Source: Halopiger aswanensis
GTDB lineage: Archaea > Halobacteriota > Halobacteria > Halobacteriales > Natrialbaceae
Assembly (NCBI RefSeq): GCF_003610195.1
Contig: NZ_RAPO01000011.1
Span: 1-36,081, forward strand
DNA: 36,081 nucleotides
Reading direction: 5' to 3'
Shown: in pieces, positions 1 through 7,298 of the stretch
Numbering within the stretch: position 1 is the first letter of the stretch
How the letters are laid out: the number at the start of each line of letters is the position of its first letter
Notes under the pieces: generated by a model
What the model saw: the letters and a program-made list of their open reading frames with translations, nothing else
What the model was told of the DNA's origin: nothing
Database searches by the model: none
Position numbers and translations under genes: made by a program

Positions 1-167
1 TCGGTAGGGTTCTTCCGTTTTTGGAAGTCGATCCAGTTTTCGGCCCATCTCATCAGGGCGATAGGACAACTCTTCTGAGGTCATATCTATTCTTTAGAGT
101 GAACTCCCATCAAATCTGTGTCTGTTCCGAAATAAGGAGGCGCTTTCCCGTCAAATATAGGTGGGAA

Positions 168-175
168 TTAATATA
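168..175 (+). promoter_or_regulatory. TATA box of PadR copy 1
   Basis: TTAATATA sits 23-30 nt before the ATG at 198. The same box and surroundings recur before PadR copy 4 (30991-30997), so the promoter was duplicated with the gene. Confidence 0.6.
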
Positions 176-197
176 CTACGAATTTGACGATAGTCGT

Positions 198-491
198 ATG
201 TACGATCTTACAGCTTTCCAGCGAGATCTATTGTACGTGATCGCCGGTCAGGACGAACCACATGGACTCGCAATCAAAGACGAACTCGAGGAGTACTACG
301 AGAAAGAAATCCATCACGGCCGACTCTACCCTAATCTCGATACTGTCGTCGACAAAGGCCTCGTCGAGAAGGGAGAACTCGATCAGCGGACAAACTACTA
401 CACCATCACCGCTCGTGGCCAGCGTGAACTCGAGGCCCGTCGAGAGTGGGAAGAGCAGTACGTTGGCGAACTGCTCTCAGCAGCGGAATAG
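198..491 (+). CDS. Short PadR-family transcriptional regulator (copy 1)
   Basis: A 97-residue winged-helix DNA-binding protein made almost only of the PadR domain. It shows the family pattern FQRDLLYVIAG, then a recognition-helix region with GRLYPNLDTVVDKGLVEKG and the wing RTNYYTIT. PadR proteins are usually dimeric repressors; the effector here is unknown. The ATG at 198 was chosen because a TATA box (TTAATATA, 168-175) lies 23-30 nt upstream, which fits a leaderless haloarchaeal mRNA, and because the start context is shared with copy 4 at 31021. Upstream in-frame TTG starts would add residues unlike the family. It lacks the long C-terminal dimerisation helices of classic PadR. A long inverted repeat follows at 533-573. 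It is nearly identical to copy 4 and more distant from copies 2 and 3. Confidence 0.88.
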   Translation: MYDLTAFQRDLLYVIAGQDEPHGLAIKDELEEYYEKEIHHGRLYPNLDTVVDKGLVEKGELDQRTNYYTITARGQRELEARREWEEQYVGELLSAAE

Positions 492-532
492 TCACGTGTC
501 AGTTGCGGAAGTAGGAGTAGAGGGGTATCGTC

Positions 533-573
533 TTAACCAACAACCGCTCGAGTCTTCGTCTTCTGTTGGTTAA
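533..573. promoter_or_regulatory. Inverted repeat IR1 (PadR-associated operator candidate)
   Basis: Perfect 10-bp arms, TTAACCAACA (533-542) and TGTTGGTTAA (564-573), are separated by 21 nt. The arm centres are 31 bp apart, about three helical turns, so both would lie on the same DNA face. The site is 42 nt after PadR copy 1 and upstream of the small zinc-ribbon operon. There is no T-run, so a protein-binding site is likelier than a terminator. Two more copies are at 1498 and 31354. Confidence 0.6.
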
Positions 574-680
574 TAGTATCACAACGGTTTCGATGGGGTG
601 CCGTTATCGGCTGGACAGCCTGTTGCTGGAACTGACAACGGACGAGGTCCAGTAGTTTCAGTTTCACTGTGGTTGGATCG

Positions 681-689
681 CTTATATAC
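681..689 (+). promoter_or_regulatory. Probable TATA box of the small zinc-ribbon operon
   Basis: CTTATATAC is a good haloarchaeal TATA element. The first ATG is 93 nt further on, so if used it would give a transcript with a leader of roughly 65-70 nt instead of a leaderless one. Confidence 0.4.
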
Positions 690-781
690 AGCACCGCGGA
701 CAAACCAACGGTAGAGGGGGAACTACACTACCACCCTGTCGCAGTCACACGCTCTTCCCCTCACACCAGTAGCTTCAACGT

Positions 782-934
782 ATGTCCACGACAAATTCGC
801 CATCGCTCGGTACCTGTCCGTTCTGCCACGCCGAGATCACATCCAGCGACGTGATCCTCGAGTACGAGACAGTGACCGGACCGACAGTATACGCTGAGTG
901 CCCCGAATGCCGCGACGTCGTGACCCCGGAGTGA
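782..934 (+). CDS. Small zinc-ribbon protein (50 aa), CPxC...CPxC type
   Basis: A 50-residue protein with two knuckles, CPFC near residue 12 and CPEC near residue 40. This is the four-cysteine arrangement of a single zinc ribbon, of a type abundant as tiny proteins in haloarchaea and their plasmids. The function of this one is not recognised. It starts at ATG and is followed 7 nt later by a second 50-residue zinc-ribbon gene and then by a third small gene, so the three were probably co-transcribed. The codon choice, GC-rich third positions and acidic content look like a real gene. Confidence 0.7.
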   Translation: MSTTNSPSLGTCPFCHAEITSSDVILEYETVTGPTVYAECPECRDVVTPE

Positions 935-941
935 CTACCCT

Positions 942-1094
942 ATGCTGTTTGTAGGTGTGAACTGGCTACTGGATCTGGTGAGCCGGAATGAAGTGGTGTA
1001 TGAGTGCCGGCACTGCGGCACCACCGTCGACAGCGATACCGAAACCTGTCCTGTATGCGGCGCAGACGCGATCGTCCAGCATCAGATTCCCTGA
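942..1094 (+). CDS. Second small zinc-ribbon protein (50 aa)
   Basis: A 50-residue protein with a short hydrophobic N-terminus (MLFVGVNWLLDLV) followed by a zinc ribbon: CRHC at about residues 22-25 and CPVC at about 36-39. The hydrophobic start could be an amphipathic or membrane-peripheral helix. It begins 7 nt after the first zinc-ribbon gene and ends 4 nt before the next ATG, which is operon spacing. Function unknown. Confidence rests on the two intact CxxC pairs and the tight packing. Confidence 0.65.
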   Translation: MLFVGVNWLLDLVSRNEVVYECRHCGTTVDSDTETCPVCGADAIVQHQIP

Positions 1095-1098
1095 CCTC

Positions 1099-1325
1099 AT
1101 GCCAGAACACTACGAGCAAATATTGGAGATTGTAGCGGAGAATCCTGGAAGCACTGTCGACGATATTGAGGACTTGGCAGCGGATCACAGCATCGCCGAT
1201 ACCGGTATCCAGGGACTCCTCGCAGAGGAGTCAGTAACGACGATATTCTTGAGTTTGACAACCGGTACTGGGTGATGCGGACAGGAAAGTATCGGTACAA
1301 CCAATACGATCACTCGGAAACGTGA
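1099..1325 (+). pseudogene. Small conserved haloarchaeal protein, frameshifted near 1236
   Basis: The frame from ATG 1099 codes for an acidic helical segment up to about 1235 and then degenerates to a stop at 1273-1275. Moving to the next frame at about 1236 continues a convincing protein (NDDILEFDNRYWVMRTGKYR...) to a stop at 1323-1325. Joined, this is a roughly 75-residue protein with an N-terminal helix-turn-helix-like half and an aromatic C-terminal half. One indel therefore seems to have broken the last gene of the zinc-ribbon operon. A sequencing error is the other explanation. Function unknown. Confidence 0.55.
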
Positions 1326-1497
1326 CGTTCCTGAATGGCCAGCGATGTATTTTCGGATGGAGTCAGTCGTGGTCGATCTTGTTTTCGGAGTCGTTCTCGA
1401 GTTCTGCATTGATTTCCAGACCGTGAGGTTCCTCTAGGCCTATCGAGAGTAGGAAATCACGTGTCAGTCGTGAACGTCGAAACATCGAGCTATTTTC

Positions 1498-1538
1498 TTA
1501 ACCAACAGAGCCTCACATCTCTGCCCTTTGTTGGTTAA
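1498..1538. promoter_or_regulatory. Inverted repeat IR2 upstream of PadR copy 2
   Basis: The same arms as IR1, TTAACCAACA (1498-1507) and TGTTGGTTAA (1529-1538), again with exactly 21 nt between them. It lies about 95 nt before the PadR copy 2 start. The flank after it (AACCTG..GTCTAATTCG......GCCAG) is shared with the flank after IR3 at 31393, so a longer block was copied. The rest of the 1326-1633 gap holds no gene that can be supported; a TTTATA box is at 1587-1592. Confidence 0.6.
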
Positions 1539-1633
1539 AACCTGCGTCTAATTCGGGATGACGCCAGTTATGGGGGCTTACAGCCCTTTATAACCAAGAT
1601 AACAAACACGATGGCATCTAAACTACCTATAAT

Positions 1634-1915
1634 ATGGACGACCTCACTGGGTTCCTACGTGACGCGCTGTACGTAATCGCTGGTGCTGACCGACCATCCG
1701 GACAGGACATTAAGGAAGAGATGGAACAGTACTATAGTAGCGAGATCAATCACGGGCGGTTGTATCCGAACCTCGATACTCTCGTCAACAAGGGACTCGT
1801 CGACAAAGGCCAGCTCGATAGGCGAACGAATTACTATACTATTACAGACGAGGGCGAACAGGCCATTGCGAACCGTCTTGAGTGGGAATCGAGCTATCTC
1901 GACGAGCGGCTGTGA
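1634..1915 (+). CDS. Short PadR-family transcriptional regulator (copy 2)
   Basis: A 93-residue single-domain PadR protein. It shares the LTGFLRDALYVIAGAD start, the GRLYPNLDTLVNKGLVDKGQ recognition region and the wing RTNYYTIT with the other copies. It is closer to copy 3 (29223-29498) than to copies 1 and 4, for example in YYSSEINHGRLYPNLDTLVN. It starts at the ATG matching the short family form. Inverted repeat IR2 is upstream, which would suit autoregulation or control by a paralogue. The next gene downstream belongs to a different unit, separated by an IS relic. Confidence 0.85.
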   Translation: MDDLTGFLRDALYVIAGADRPSGQDIKEEMEQYYSSEINHGRLYPNLDTLVNKGLVDKGQLDRRTNYYTITDEGEQAIANRLEWESSYLDERL

Positions 1916-1988
1916 GATACTCTCTCGAGTCAGAAGCGCTACCGACTGGACGGCTGACTCGAGTTCGCCAGGTGAGAATCTAGTTTCT

Positions 1989-2046
1989 GGCCTTGTTGAA
2001 GCCTTCAGTCGGTGATAAGTTACAGAACCCGTGCTGAATACAGAGG
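1989..2046 (+). mobile_element. Relic IS end A
   Basis: Begins GGCCTTGTTGA and runs to GTGCTGAATACAGAGG. The same order of motifs occurs in the opposite orientation at 2681-2781 and 19875-19994. These are most simply solitary ends of one insertion-sequence type whose body has been lost. The IS family was not identified with certainty. Confidence 0.45.
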
Positions 2047-2144
2047 ATGAGCGCAGCACGACGACTTCGTTTGTTTCACGCCGAAAGCAGTGAACCAGCC
2101 ACTCACTACACGTGCGAGTGTATCGATCTCGTGTCGGAGAAAGT

Positions 2145-2152
2145 ATATACCA
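2145..2152 (+). promoter_or_regulatory. TATA box of the lipoprotein gene
   Basis: The AGTATATA-type box ends about 23 nt before the ATG at 2175, as expected for a leaderless transcript, and helps to choose that start over the upstream GTG at 2112. Confidence 0.5.
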
Positions 2153-2174
2153 GAACGTCAGAAAATCATTCTAT

Positions 2175-2660
2175 ATGCCGTCTCGTCGAACCGCTCTCTC
2201 CCTTCTTGGCACCGCTGGGATTGGTGCCATCGCAGGATGCTCCTCGCTTGGTCAACAGGTGGGATATGTTCAACTCAAGTCAATAGAGGTCGAGTACAGT
2301 GAAGAGAACAAGCGACACTCGAAAAGCCTACTCAGGGTTTCGCTGAGCGAACCAGCAGGAGCAGAGAAACCACAGGTGGACTGGCTTGATGAAGAGTGGA
2401 GCGACCACTTTGAGACACCACATGAGCCAGTTGTCTCTGAATCGCTCGATGAAGCGATACAACGAGCGTATGACGAAGTACGTTACGTCATCGGCGTATG
2501 CAGTCCCTCAGGAAGTGATGAGGGGTGTCGAAACGCAGACACGAGTCGAGACGATTTCAACCGTGTGCAAGTCCACGACCGAGTCACCGCCTCATACAGG
2601 GATTCTCATATTTCTATACAGGACGTAGATGGGAAGTGGGAATTCGAAAAACTTGAGTGA
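2175..2660 (+). CDS. Predicted Tat-exported lipoprotein of unknown function
   Basis: A 161-residue protein starting MPSRRTALSLLGTAGIGAIAGCSS: a twin-arginine pair, a hydrophobic stretch and a lipobox-like IAGC with the cysteine near residue 22. It is therefore probably exported by Tat and lipid-anchored outside the cell, as is common in haloarchaea. The mature part is acidic and hydrophilic, has a CSPSGSDEGC pair of cysteines that could form a disulfide, and belongs to no family recognised here. The ATG at 2175 fits the signal peptide and the TATA box. The gene stands alone, flanked on both sides by relic IS ends, so it may have come in with mobile DNA. Confidence 0.7.
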   Translation: MPSRRTALSLLGTAGIGAIAGCSSLGQQVGYVQLKSIEVEYSEENKRHSKSLLRVSLSEPAGAEKPQVDWLDEEWSDHFETPHEPVVSESLDEAIQRAYDEVRYVIGVCSPSGSDEGCRNADTSRDDFNRVQVHDRVTASYRDSHISIQDVDGKWEFEKLE

Positions 2661-2680
2661 TAGACTTATGGTCTGTACCG

Positions 2681-2781
2681 AGCGATCTCCACTTTCACAA
2701 ATCGGACCTGATCTTGTGGGACATTCGCACCCTGTATTCAGCACACACCATATATTACCGGCTAAAGGTTTCAACAGAGCC
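2681..2781 (-). mobile_element. Relic IS end B
   Basis: Read on the minus strand it begins GGCTCTGTTGAAACC and continues through GTGCTGAATACAGGGTGCGAATGT to a GAGATCGCTC stretch. It is similar over about 100 nt to relic C at 19875-19994. No transposase gene remains next to it. Confidence 0.45.
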
Positions 2782-4100
2782 TCGTTTCTGTATGGTGATC
2801 GATCCCCTTCTGGTTGACTTCGTGCGCGTTCGAGAAGGAGAAAGTCCCTAGCGCACTCGAGTTCCGCGCCTCGCTGTCGTTCGAGAGAGCGAAGCTCTCG
2901 TGATGACGAAAGCGCTTTTCGCCTTTCGAACCCCGCTCCTCACAGGTTGCGATCCTTTCGTCGGTGAGGGTTCCTCGAATCCGCTAGCTCCTTTCAGTCC
3001 TATTTAGGTGGGAAGACGACCGGCTACAGGGGGTCGGTGGTCAACTACAGAGGGTATATCACACCATCCTCGCAAGTGAAGTGATGGACTAGATTTTTGT
3101 ATCGAGTCTGACACTGCAGCCTGCGACGCTCTGGAGACCAGCGTCGCCAGATATGATCAGTCATGCTGTGAAGGCTCCTCGAGATTGGACTCCGCTTCGA
3201 GGCAGCTTTTGAGCCCTCCCTCGAGAATGTAAGTACGAATCCGGGCCCAACGTTGGCGATGCCCTCGAGCAATTACGATCGTCGCGACGATCTCCTCGTC
3301 ACCGTCGCGCTGACCGATTTCTCAGTCCACTACGAACAGGTCGATCCCGAACTCGCCAAACGAGCCTGGCAGCTGGCGGCCGACTGACTCCTCGAGCACG
3401 ATGTTGACTCGAAGGACGCAATCAATAGCCTATTCAATGAGCTCCGGCGTTAGCAGGTATTCCAGCCACCAGATTTATTCTAAATTGGAATCAAATACGG
3501 ATGTGGCGAGGGGGACTACCTACTGGATCTCGGTAGGAGGCCCAGACCAACGACAGGGACCTCGCCGCAGATGATCGGGGAGTTCATCCCACGATCGACA
3601 CACCACCTACCACCATTCGGCCCCCGGATGGAGACATCCCCTTATCATCATTCCACTCGAAACAGAACGATCAGTAGGCCACTGGTGTGAGGATGAGTGA
3701 TCGTAACTTGCCAATCCTCGATCCGAGGTCCATCATTGAACTCGAGATCACCAAGTAGCAGCCCTAATAGTTATTAGATTGGGAGAAATGCACCACCAGA
3801 CTTATCTGGATGTGCTCATGAGTGACAATCGGCGAGGGATGGGGGACTGTCGTTGCCTACGTGCGTTCATGATTAACATTCCCTCGCCAGCCAACGGAGA
3901 CACACATACGTGTTTCCGTTGCCCTTCCGCAACAATCCGGTCACCACAGCGGCGCACCGATCCCTCCGACCGGTGCTTCACCAATAGGTCGTAGCTGGTT
4001 ATACTTCACAGGATAGTTCCAGCATTGTTGACTCGTTTGAGCTGGTAACGTCGTTACATTTGCCGCCGTGATCGTGACCAAGATAGGTTATCGGAATCCA
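2782..4100. other. Gene-poor stretch with decayed sequence
   Basis: About 1.3 kb without a supportable intact gene. It contains one fragment with coding character (3265-3453, listed separately). Reading frames elsewhere are short and lack haloarchaeal protein character on both strands. A TAATA-GT-TATTA dyad lies at about 3765-3776. Its position between an IS relic and a small gene suggests an insertion and decay zone. Confidence 0.4.
3265..3453 (+). pseudogene. Fragment of a haloarchaeal gene with an in-frame stop
   Basis: The frame from 3265 reads as an acidic haloarchaeal-type protein (DDLLVTVALTDFSVHYEQVD..., then WQLAAD), meets TGA at 3385-3387, and continues in the same frame as LLEHDVDSKDAINSLFNELRR to a stop at 3451-3453. 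No start codon or 5' part is present. It looks like the C-terminal end of a lost gene carrying a nonsense mutation. The family is not recognised. Confidence 0.35.
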
Positions 4101-4466
4101 TCACAAGAGTTCCGTGCAGCTGTCGATAAACGTCGCCAACTCCCGTGCTGCCTCACGTTCGAGTGAGACAGCGACGCCTTCGTCCTTGCTTTCTCGAAAG
4201 TGGATGAGAACGCCATGTTCGTGCAGTTCCACTGATGCTTGGGCCGCGCCTATTTTTGGATACTCCTCTTCACGAACAATTGGTTCGATCGTTCGTGCAC
4301 GGTCGATCAGCTGTGGAAGTACGTCATGGAGTTCTTTTGTCGCGATATCGTCCCGGAGATACAATGCTTGCCAGTCATCGGCAGTATAACTGAATGCTGA
4401 TCGAAATGTATTGCCGGCGCGGTCGTGGATCAACCGGACAAGGTCCTGATATTCGGGTTTGACCAT
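4101..4466 (-). CDS. Small conserved haloarchaeal protein, function unknown
   Basis: A 121-residue acidic cytoplasmic protein starting MVKPEYQDLVRLI. It appears to be alpha/beta: an N-terminal half with WQALYLRDDI, a middle helix rich in Arg and Glu, and a C-terminal strand HGVLIHFRESKDEGVAVSLE followed by a helix. It resembles small haloarchaeal proteins of unknown function found near signal-transduction genes, but this was not confirmed. The ATG at 4466 is preferred over the upstream start at 4718 because the extra residues (Arg, Thr and Cys rich) lack haloarchaeal protein character. It is monocistronic and convergent with nothing nearby. Confidence 0.7.
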   Translation of the reverse strand: MVKPEYQDLVRLIHDRAGNTFRSAFSYTADDWQALYLRDDIATKELHDVLPQLIDRARTIEPIVREEEYPKIGAAQASVELHEHGVLIHFRESKDEGVAVSLEREAARELATFIDSCTELL

Positions 4467-4933
4467 ACAGGGTGTTTTAATTCTCCATGTTTGGCTTTTG
4501 TCTCCTCTGATTCTAATTGACTCGTGAGAGTGTTGACGCGCTCGAGTTTTAGCATACCAAATATCTTGGCCAGTATACCTATAGCTAGCGTTGACCAACT
4601 GGTGAACTGACGAGGGGGAGTGGGGACATCTGTCGCTGCCCGACAGTCCTTTGGCCCGAAGACAGGTCCTCCTCGTCACTGTTCCAACGTTCCGATCGTT
4701 GGGGGCACCCACAACCACCGGCCCATCCCGTCGGTGGTCTCAATAGCCATCACGGCTATCCTTCAACCTCGTCGTTCTGAGCCATTACTGCATTGTCAAC
4801 GTCGGTAGACATCCGCTTGTCTTCGGGCGAGTCGGCGTCCATATATGATCCATTCTGCTGCAGTACTACAGGATCACACGTATTCACTTGTTTGTTAGTA
4901 GAACTAAAGATGTAGCAGGTATATGTGTATCCT
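4467..4933. other. Intergenic stretch
   Basis: 467 nt with no firm gene. A 28-codon minus-strand frame (4756-4842) has acidic, haloarchaeal-like composition but is too short to support. The region should hold the divergent promoters of the flanking genes. Confidence 0.3.
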
Positions 4934-6343
4934 ATGTCAGAGGATTCTAAACTTAAGAAAACCTGTGTCTATGGTTTTGGCATCCTCATGTTGTTGGGAG
5001 GTCTTGGCGGCATGTTCGAAGGAGGATTAGGGTTGCTTGGCGGGCCAATTCTTGTCGTCACATCTCTACTTCTAATTCCCAAAACTCGCCCACTCATCAC
5101 AGATGCTATTGATTCAGCTGGTGGCCCTGACCTTAGTACATTAGGGCGCGGTGCATTCATCGGACTCCTCATTGTCGGATTTGTTGTTGGCGGGGCACTA
5201 CTTCCGGCAGCCGATTCACCGGAAACAGCAGGAGTGGATACACCACCATCACCTTCTAATTCGACGGATTCTCCTGATTCTACATCTGAACCAGCATCTA
5301 GCAATCCTGACTCTACATCAGACTCGTCGACAGACGAATCAACGGATTCACCAGGGTCGTCACCGGCCGATTCATCAGGTACATCCTCAAGAGATAGCTC
5401 GGATTCATCTTCTGAGGGTCCCACAGATGACTCTTCAGATGATACCACGAGTGAGTATCCAGACAACTCTACGTCTGACTCTTCTGATCCATCTACAGAT
5501 AGCGGCCAGACGACCTCGTGGACGGTTACAGTTCTATCTGTAACAGATGGAGACACGATGGACGTGCGGATGCCTGATGGCAGCACAGATACAATCCGTT
5601 TGCTGGGCGTCGATACACCTGAGACTAGTGCTGGGAACACGGACCCAACAGAATGGGAAGGTATCCCAGATAACGCGGACGGACGAGAGTGGTTAGAGCA
5701 ATGGGGTGGTGAAGCCAGCGAGTATGCAGAAGACCGTCTTGCTAGCGAAGAGATATACATCGAGGTGGATGAGGAGTCCGACCGACGTGGTACGTATGAC
5801 CGCCTACTCGTGTATGCGTATCAGTCTGAGTCTTCGTCAACATCGTTCAACCTCAGACTCATCGAGAATGGATATGCACGGATGTATGATAGCCAATTCT
5901 CACAGCGCTCAACCCACCAATCGGCAGAATCCGAAGCACAAAACAACAATGTAGGCGTCTGGGATTACTCCGACTCCTCAAGCACACCATCTGACGACGG
6001 CGGCAGTCAAAACGGTGACATCGTAGTATCAACTATCCACGCTGATGCAAATGGCAACGACCACGAGAACCTAAATGAAGAATACATCGAATTAACGAAC
6101 GAGGGAAGCTCGTCTGTGGATATGACTGGCTGGACAATATCTGATGATGCGGACCACACGTACCACATCCCATCTGGGTTCACACTCGATGCAGGCGAAT
6201 CTGTGATTATCTACAGCGGGAGTGGATCAGATACCGACACAGAGCTATATTGGGGCTCCGGGAGCGCAATATGGAACAATAGTGGTGATACCATTATCGT
6301 GACGAACGCTGACGGCGAGACGGTCATCAACCGGGAATACTAA
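4934..6343 (+). CDS. Membrane-anchored thermonuclease-like protein with lamin-tail domain
   Basis: A 469-residue protein. Residues 8-50 and 73-95 hold hydrophobic membrane segments. A long Ser/Thr/Asp/Pro linker spans about 96-195. A staphylococcal-nuclease-like domain spans about 196-347 and carries the catalytic signature: DGDT (205-208), IRLLGVDTPET with Arg222, Asp227 and Glu230, and YDRLL with Arg290. A lamin-tail (LTD) beta domain, from about 361 to the end, shows EYIELTNEGSSSVDMTGW and a terminal NADGETVI. This family is a calcium-dependent DNA/RNA nuclease; the linker and topology suggest it faces outside the cell. The ATG at 4934 is preferred over GTG 4925. Codon use is more AT-rich than in the metabolic block downstream, consistent with transfer. 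It stands alone. Confidence 0.88.
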   Translation: MSEDSKLKKTCVYGFGILMLLGGLGGMFEGGLGLLGGPILVVTSLLLIPKTRPLITDAIDSAGGPDLSTLGRGAFIGLLIVGFVVGGALLPAADSPETAGVDTPPSPSNSTDSPDSTSEPASSNPDSTSDSSTDESTDSPGSSPADSSGTSSRDSSDSSSEGPTDDSSDDTTSEYPDNSTSDSSDPSTDSGQTTSWTVTVLSVTDGDTMDVRMPDGSTDTIRLLGVDTPETSAGNTDPTEWEGIPDNADGREWLEQWGGEASEYAEDRLASEEIYIEVDEESDRRGTYDRLLVYAYQSESSSTSFNLRLIENGYARMYDSQFSQRSTHQSAESEAQNNNVGVWDYSDSSSTPSDDGGSQNGDIVVSTIHADANGNDHENLNEEYIELTNEGSSSVDMTGWTISDDADHTYHIPSGFTLDAGESVIIYSGSGSDTDTELYWGSGSAIWNNSGDTIIVTNADGETVINREY

Positions 6344-6387
6344 TCCTAAGTCATCAATATACTCTATCTCCTCGCCTTCTGTGTTTT

Positions 6388-6622
6388 GCCGACGACCGGC
6401 CCGCGGACGAGATCAAGGGAGCGGATACCATGCTTACAGCCCTGGATGCCCAGCACTTCAGCACAGGGGCCGCGACTGGGGTATACATTTACAGGACGGA
6501 TATCGCAGCCGGCGAGGGACCGAAACAGTGCTCACGAGTGAGGGCTACGGTGACTCGGTGGAGTTCGTGGACGGCTTCCGGTTCATCGAGGACTTAGTCC
6601 TGGTGACGGCTGACGTTACTTG
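6388..6622 (+). pseudogene. Frameshifted fragment of an unidentified gene
   Basis: From 6388 one frame gives a plausible protein (ADDRPADEIKGADTMLTALD..., GVYIYRTDIAAGEGP) and breaks near 6522. The neighbouring frame then continues (ETVLTSEGYGDSVEFVDGFR..., IEDLVLVTADVTW) to about 6622, where it runs into the 3' end of the repressor gene on the other strand. There is no start codon, and one frameshift. It looks like a truncated accessory gene; the family is not recognised. Confidence 0.35.
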
Positions 6623-6903
6623 GCCTCGAGATCACGAGCATCGAGTTCGCCAGCGAGATACTGTTCGCCGTTTCGCGTGATGTCGTAGACGCCGTTGCCG
6701 AGATGAACGAGCAGCCCATACTCGACGAGCGTTTTACAGCGGTCATTGATATGCTGTCTCGAGAATCGAACACGGTCACTGTCGGCCATTTTCTTCGGTG
6801 TATCGGGGCCAGCTTCGGATAGATGCTCGAGAATTCGATCGTCAGCGCGTGACATCCAGTCGGCGTCAAAGCGCATACTCAACTCTGATTGCGCTGCGAT
6901 CAT
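6616..6903 (-). CDS. PhiH1-repressor-like winged-helix regulator
   Basis: A 95-residue winged-helix protein with the pattern of the haloarchaeal phage phiH repressor family: DWMSRADDRILEHLSEAGPDTPKKMAD, then SRQHINDRCKTLVEYGLLVHLGNGVYDITRNGEQYLAGELDA. It is expected to bind DNA as a dimer and repress phage-type promoters. Two starts are possible. The ATG at 6903 has a CTATAG element 20-25 nt upstream, which fits a leaderless mRNA; the ATG at 6876 begins MRFDADWM, the form I recall for relatives. A perfect inverted repeat (6917-6953) covers the promoter and probably mediates autoregulation. It is divergent from the HalOD1 gene. Confidence 0.8.
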   Translation of the reverse strand: MIAAQSELSMRFDADWMSRADDRILEHLSEAGPDTPKKMADSDRVRFSRQHINDRCKTLVEYGLLVHLGNGVYDITRNGEQYLAGELDARDLEAK

Positions 6904-6916
6904 CCTACACCCGGAA

Positions 6917-6953
6917 AGTCAACTATAGAGTCGGTACGATGCTATAGTTGACT
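6917..6953. promoter_or_regulatory. Perfect inverted repeat, likely operator of the phiH1-type repressor
   Basis: AGTCAACTATAG (6917-6928) and CTATAGTTGACT (6942-6953) are perfect 12-bp arms 13 nt apart, with centres 25 bp apart. It lies between the divergent repressor and HalOD1 genes, and each arm contains a CTATAG core that can act as a TATA box. Repressor binding would block transcription in both directions. Confidence 0.7.
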
Positions 6954-6996
6954 CCAAATCACTTAACACCCTGTAATCAGAAGTGTTAGGCAGTCC

Positions 6997-7251
6997 ATGA
7001 GTTCCGCTCCGACAGGACACGGGTCCTCGACTGATCTCGTTGTCGAACTCGTCGAGACGCTCGAGGCAGCTGGCCTTGATCGTGATGAGTACCGGCTCTA
7101 CGATTACGTCGATGTTGAAGCGCTCGAACAGTTGCTCACCGATTCAAATTCGGATATCGAAGTTCGTGTCACTGTGGCCGGCGTTCAAATTGCTGTGACG
7201 CCAACCGGCGTCGATGTTCTACAAGATGGTTCTGCCAGCACATCGGAGTAG
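6997..7251 (+). CDS. HalOD1 output-domain protein
   Basis: An 84-residue acidic protein that is essentially one HalOD1 domain: the helix TDLVVELVETLEAAGLDRDEY, LYDYVDVEALEQLL, then two strands VRVTVAGVQIAVTPTGVDVL. HalOD1 domains occur in haloarchaea alone or at the end of sensor and response-regulator proteins and are thought to be signalling outputs; their biochemical activity is unknown. It is divergent from the phiH1-type repressor across a palindromic operator, so it may be a target of that repressor. The gene ends just before the decayed vapC copy. Confidence 0.78.
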   Translation: MSSAPTGHGSSTDLVVELVETLEAAGLDRDEYRLYDYVDVEALEQLLTDSNSDIEVRVTVAGVQIAVTPTGVDVLQDGSASTSE

Positions 7252-7298
7252 ACGTCTGTATCTACCACCGGTGGGGCTCCTCTCAGCCATCTCGTGGC

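Noticed and set aside
533-573. IR1 as an intrinsic terminator
   Set aside because: The loop is long (21 nt), the stem is AT-rich and no T-run follows; the same element occurs upstream of a PadR gene, so an operator fits better.
4756-4842. 28-codon minus-strand frame with acidic composition
   Set aside because: Too short, no motif, no clear promoter, so a gene cannot be supported.
4969-5760. 263-codon minus-strand frame opposite the nuclease gene
   Set aside because: It mirrors the Ser/Asp-rich stalk and has low-complexity composition; the plus-strand frame has full catalytic motifs.
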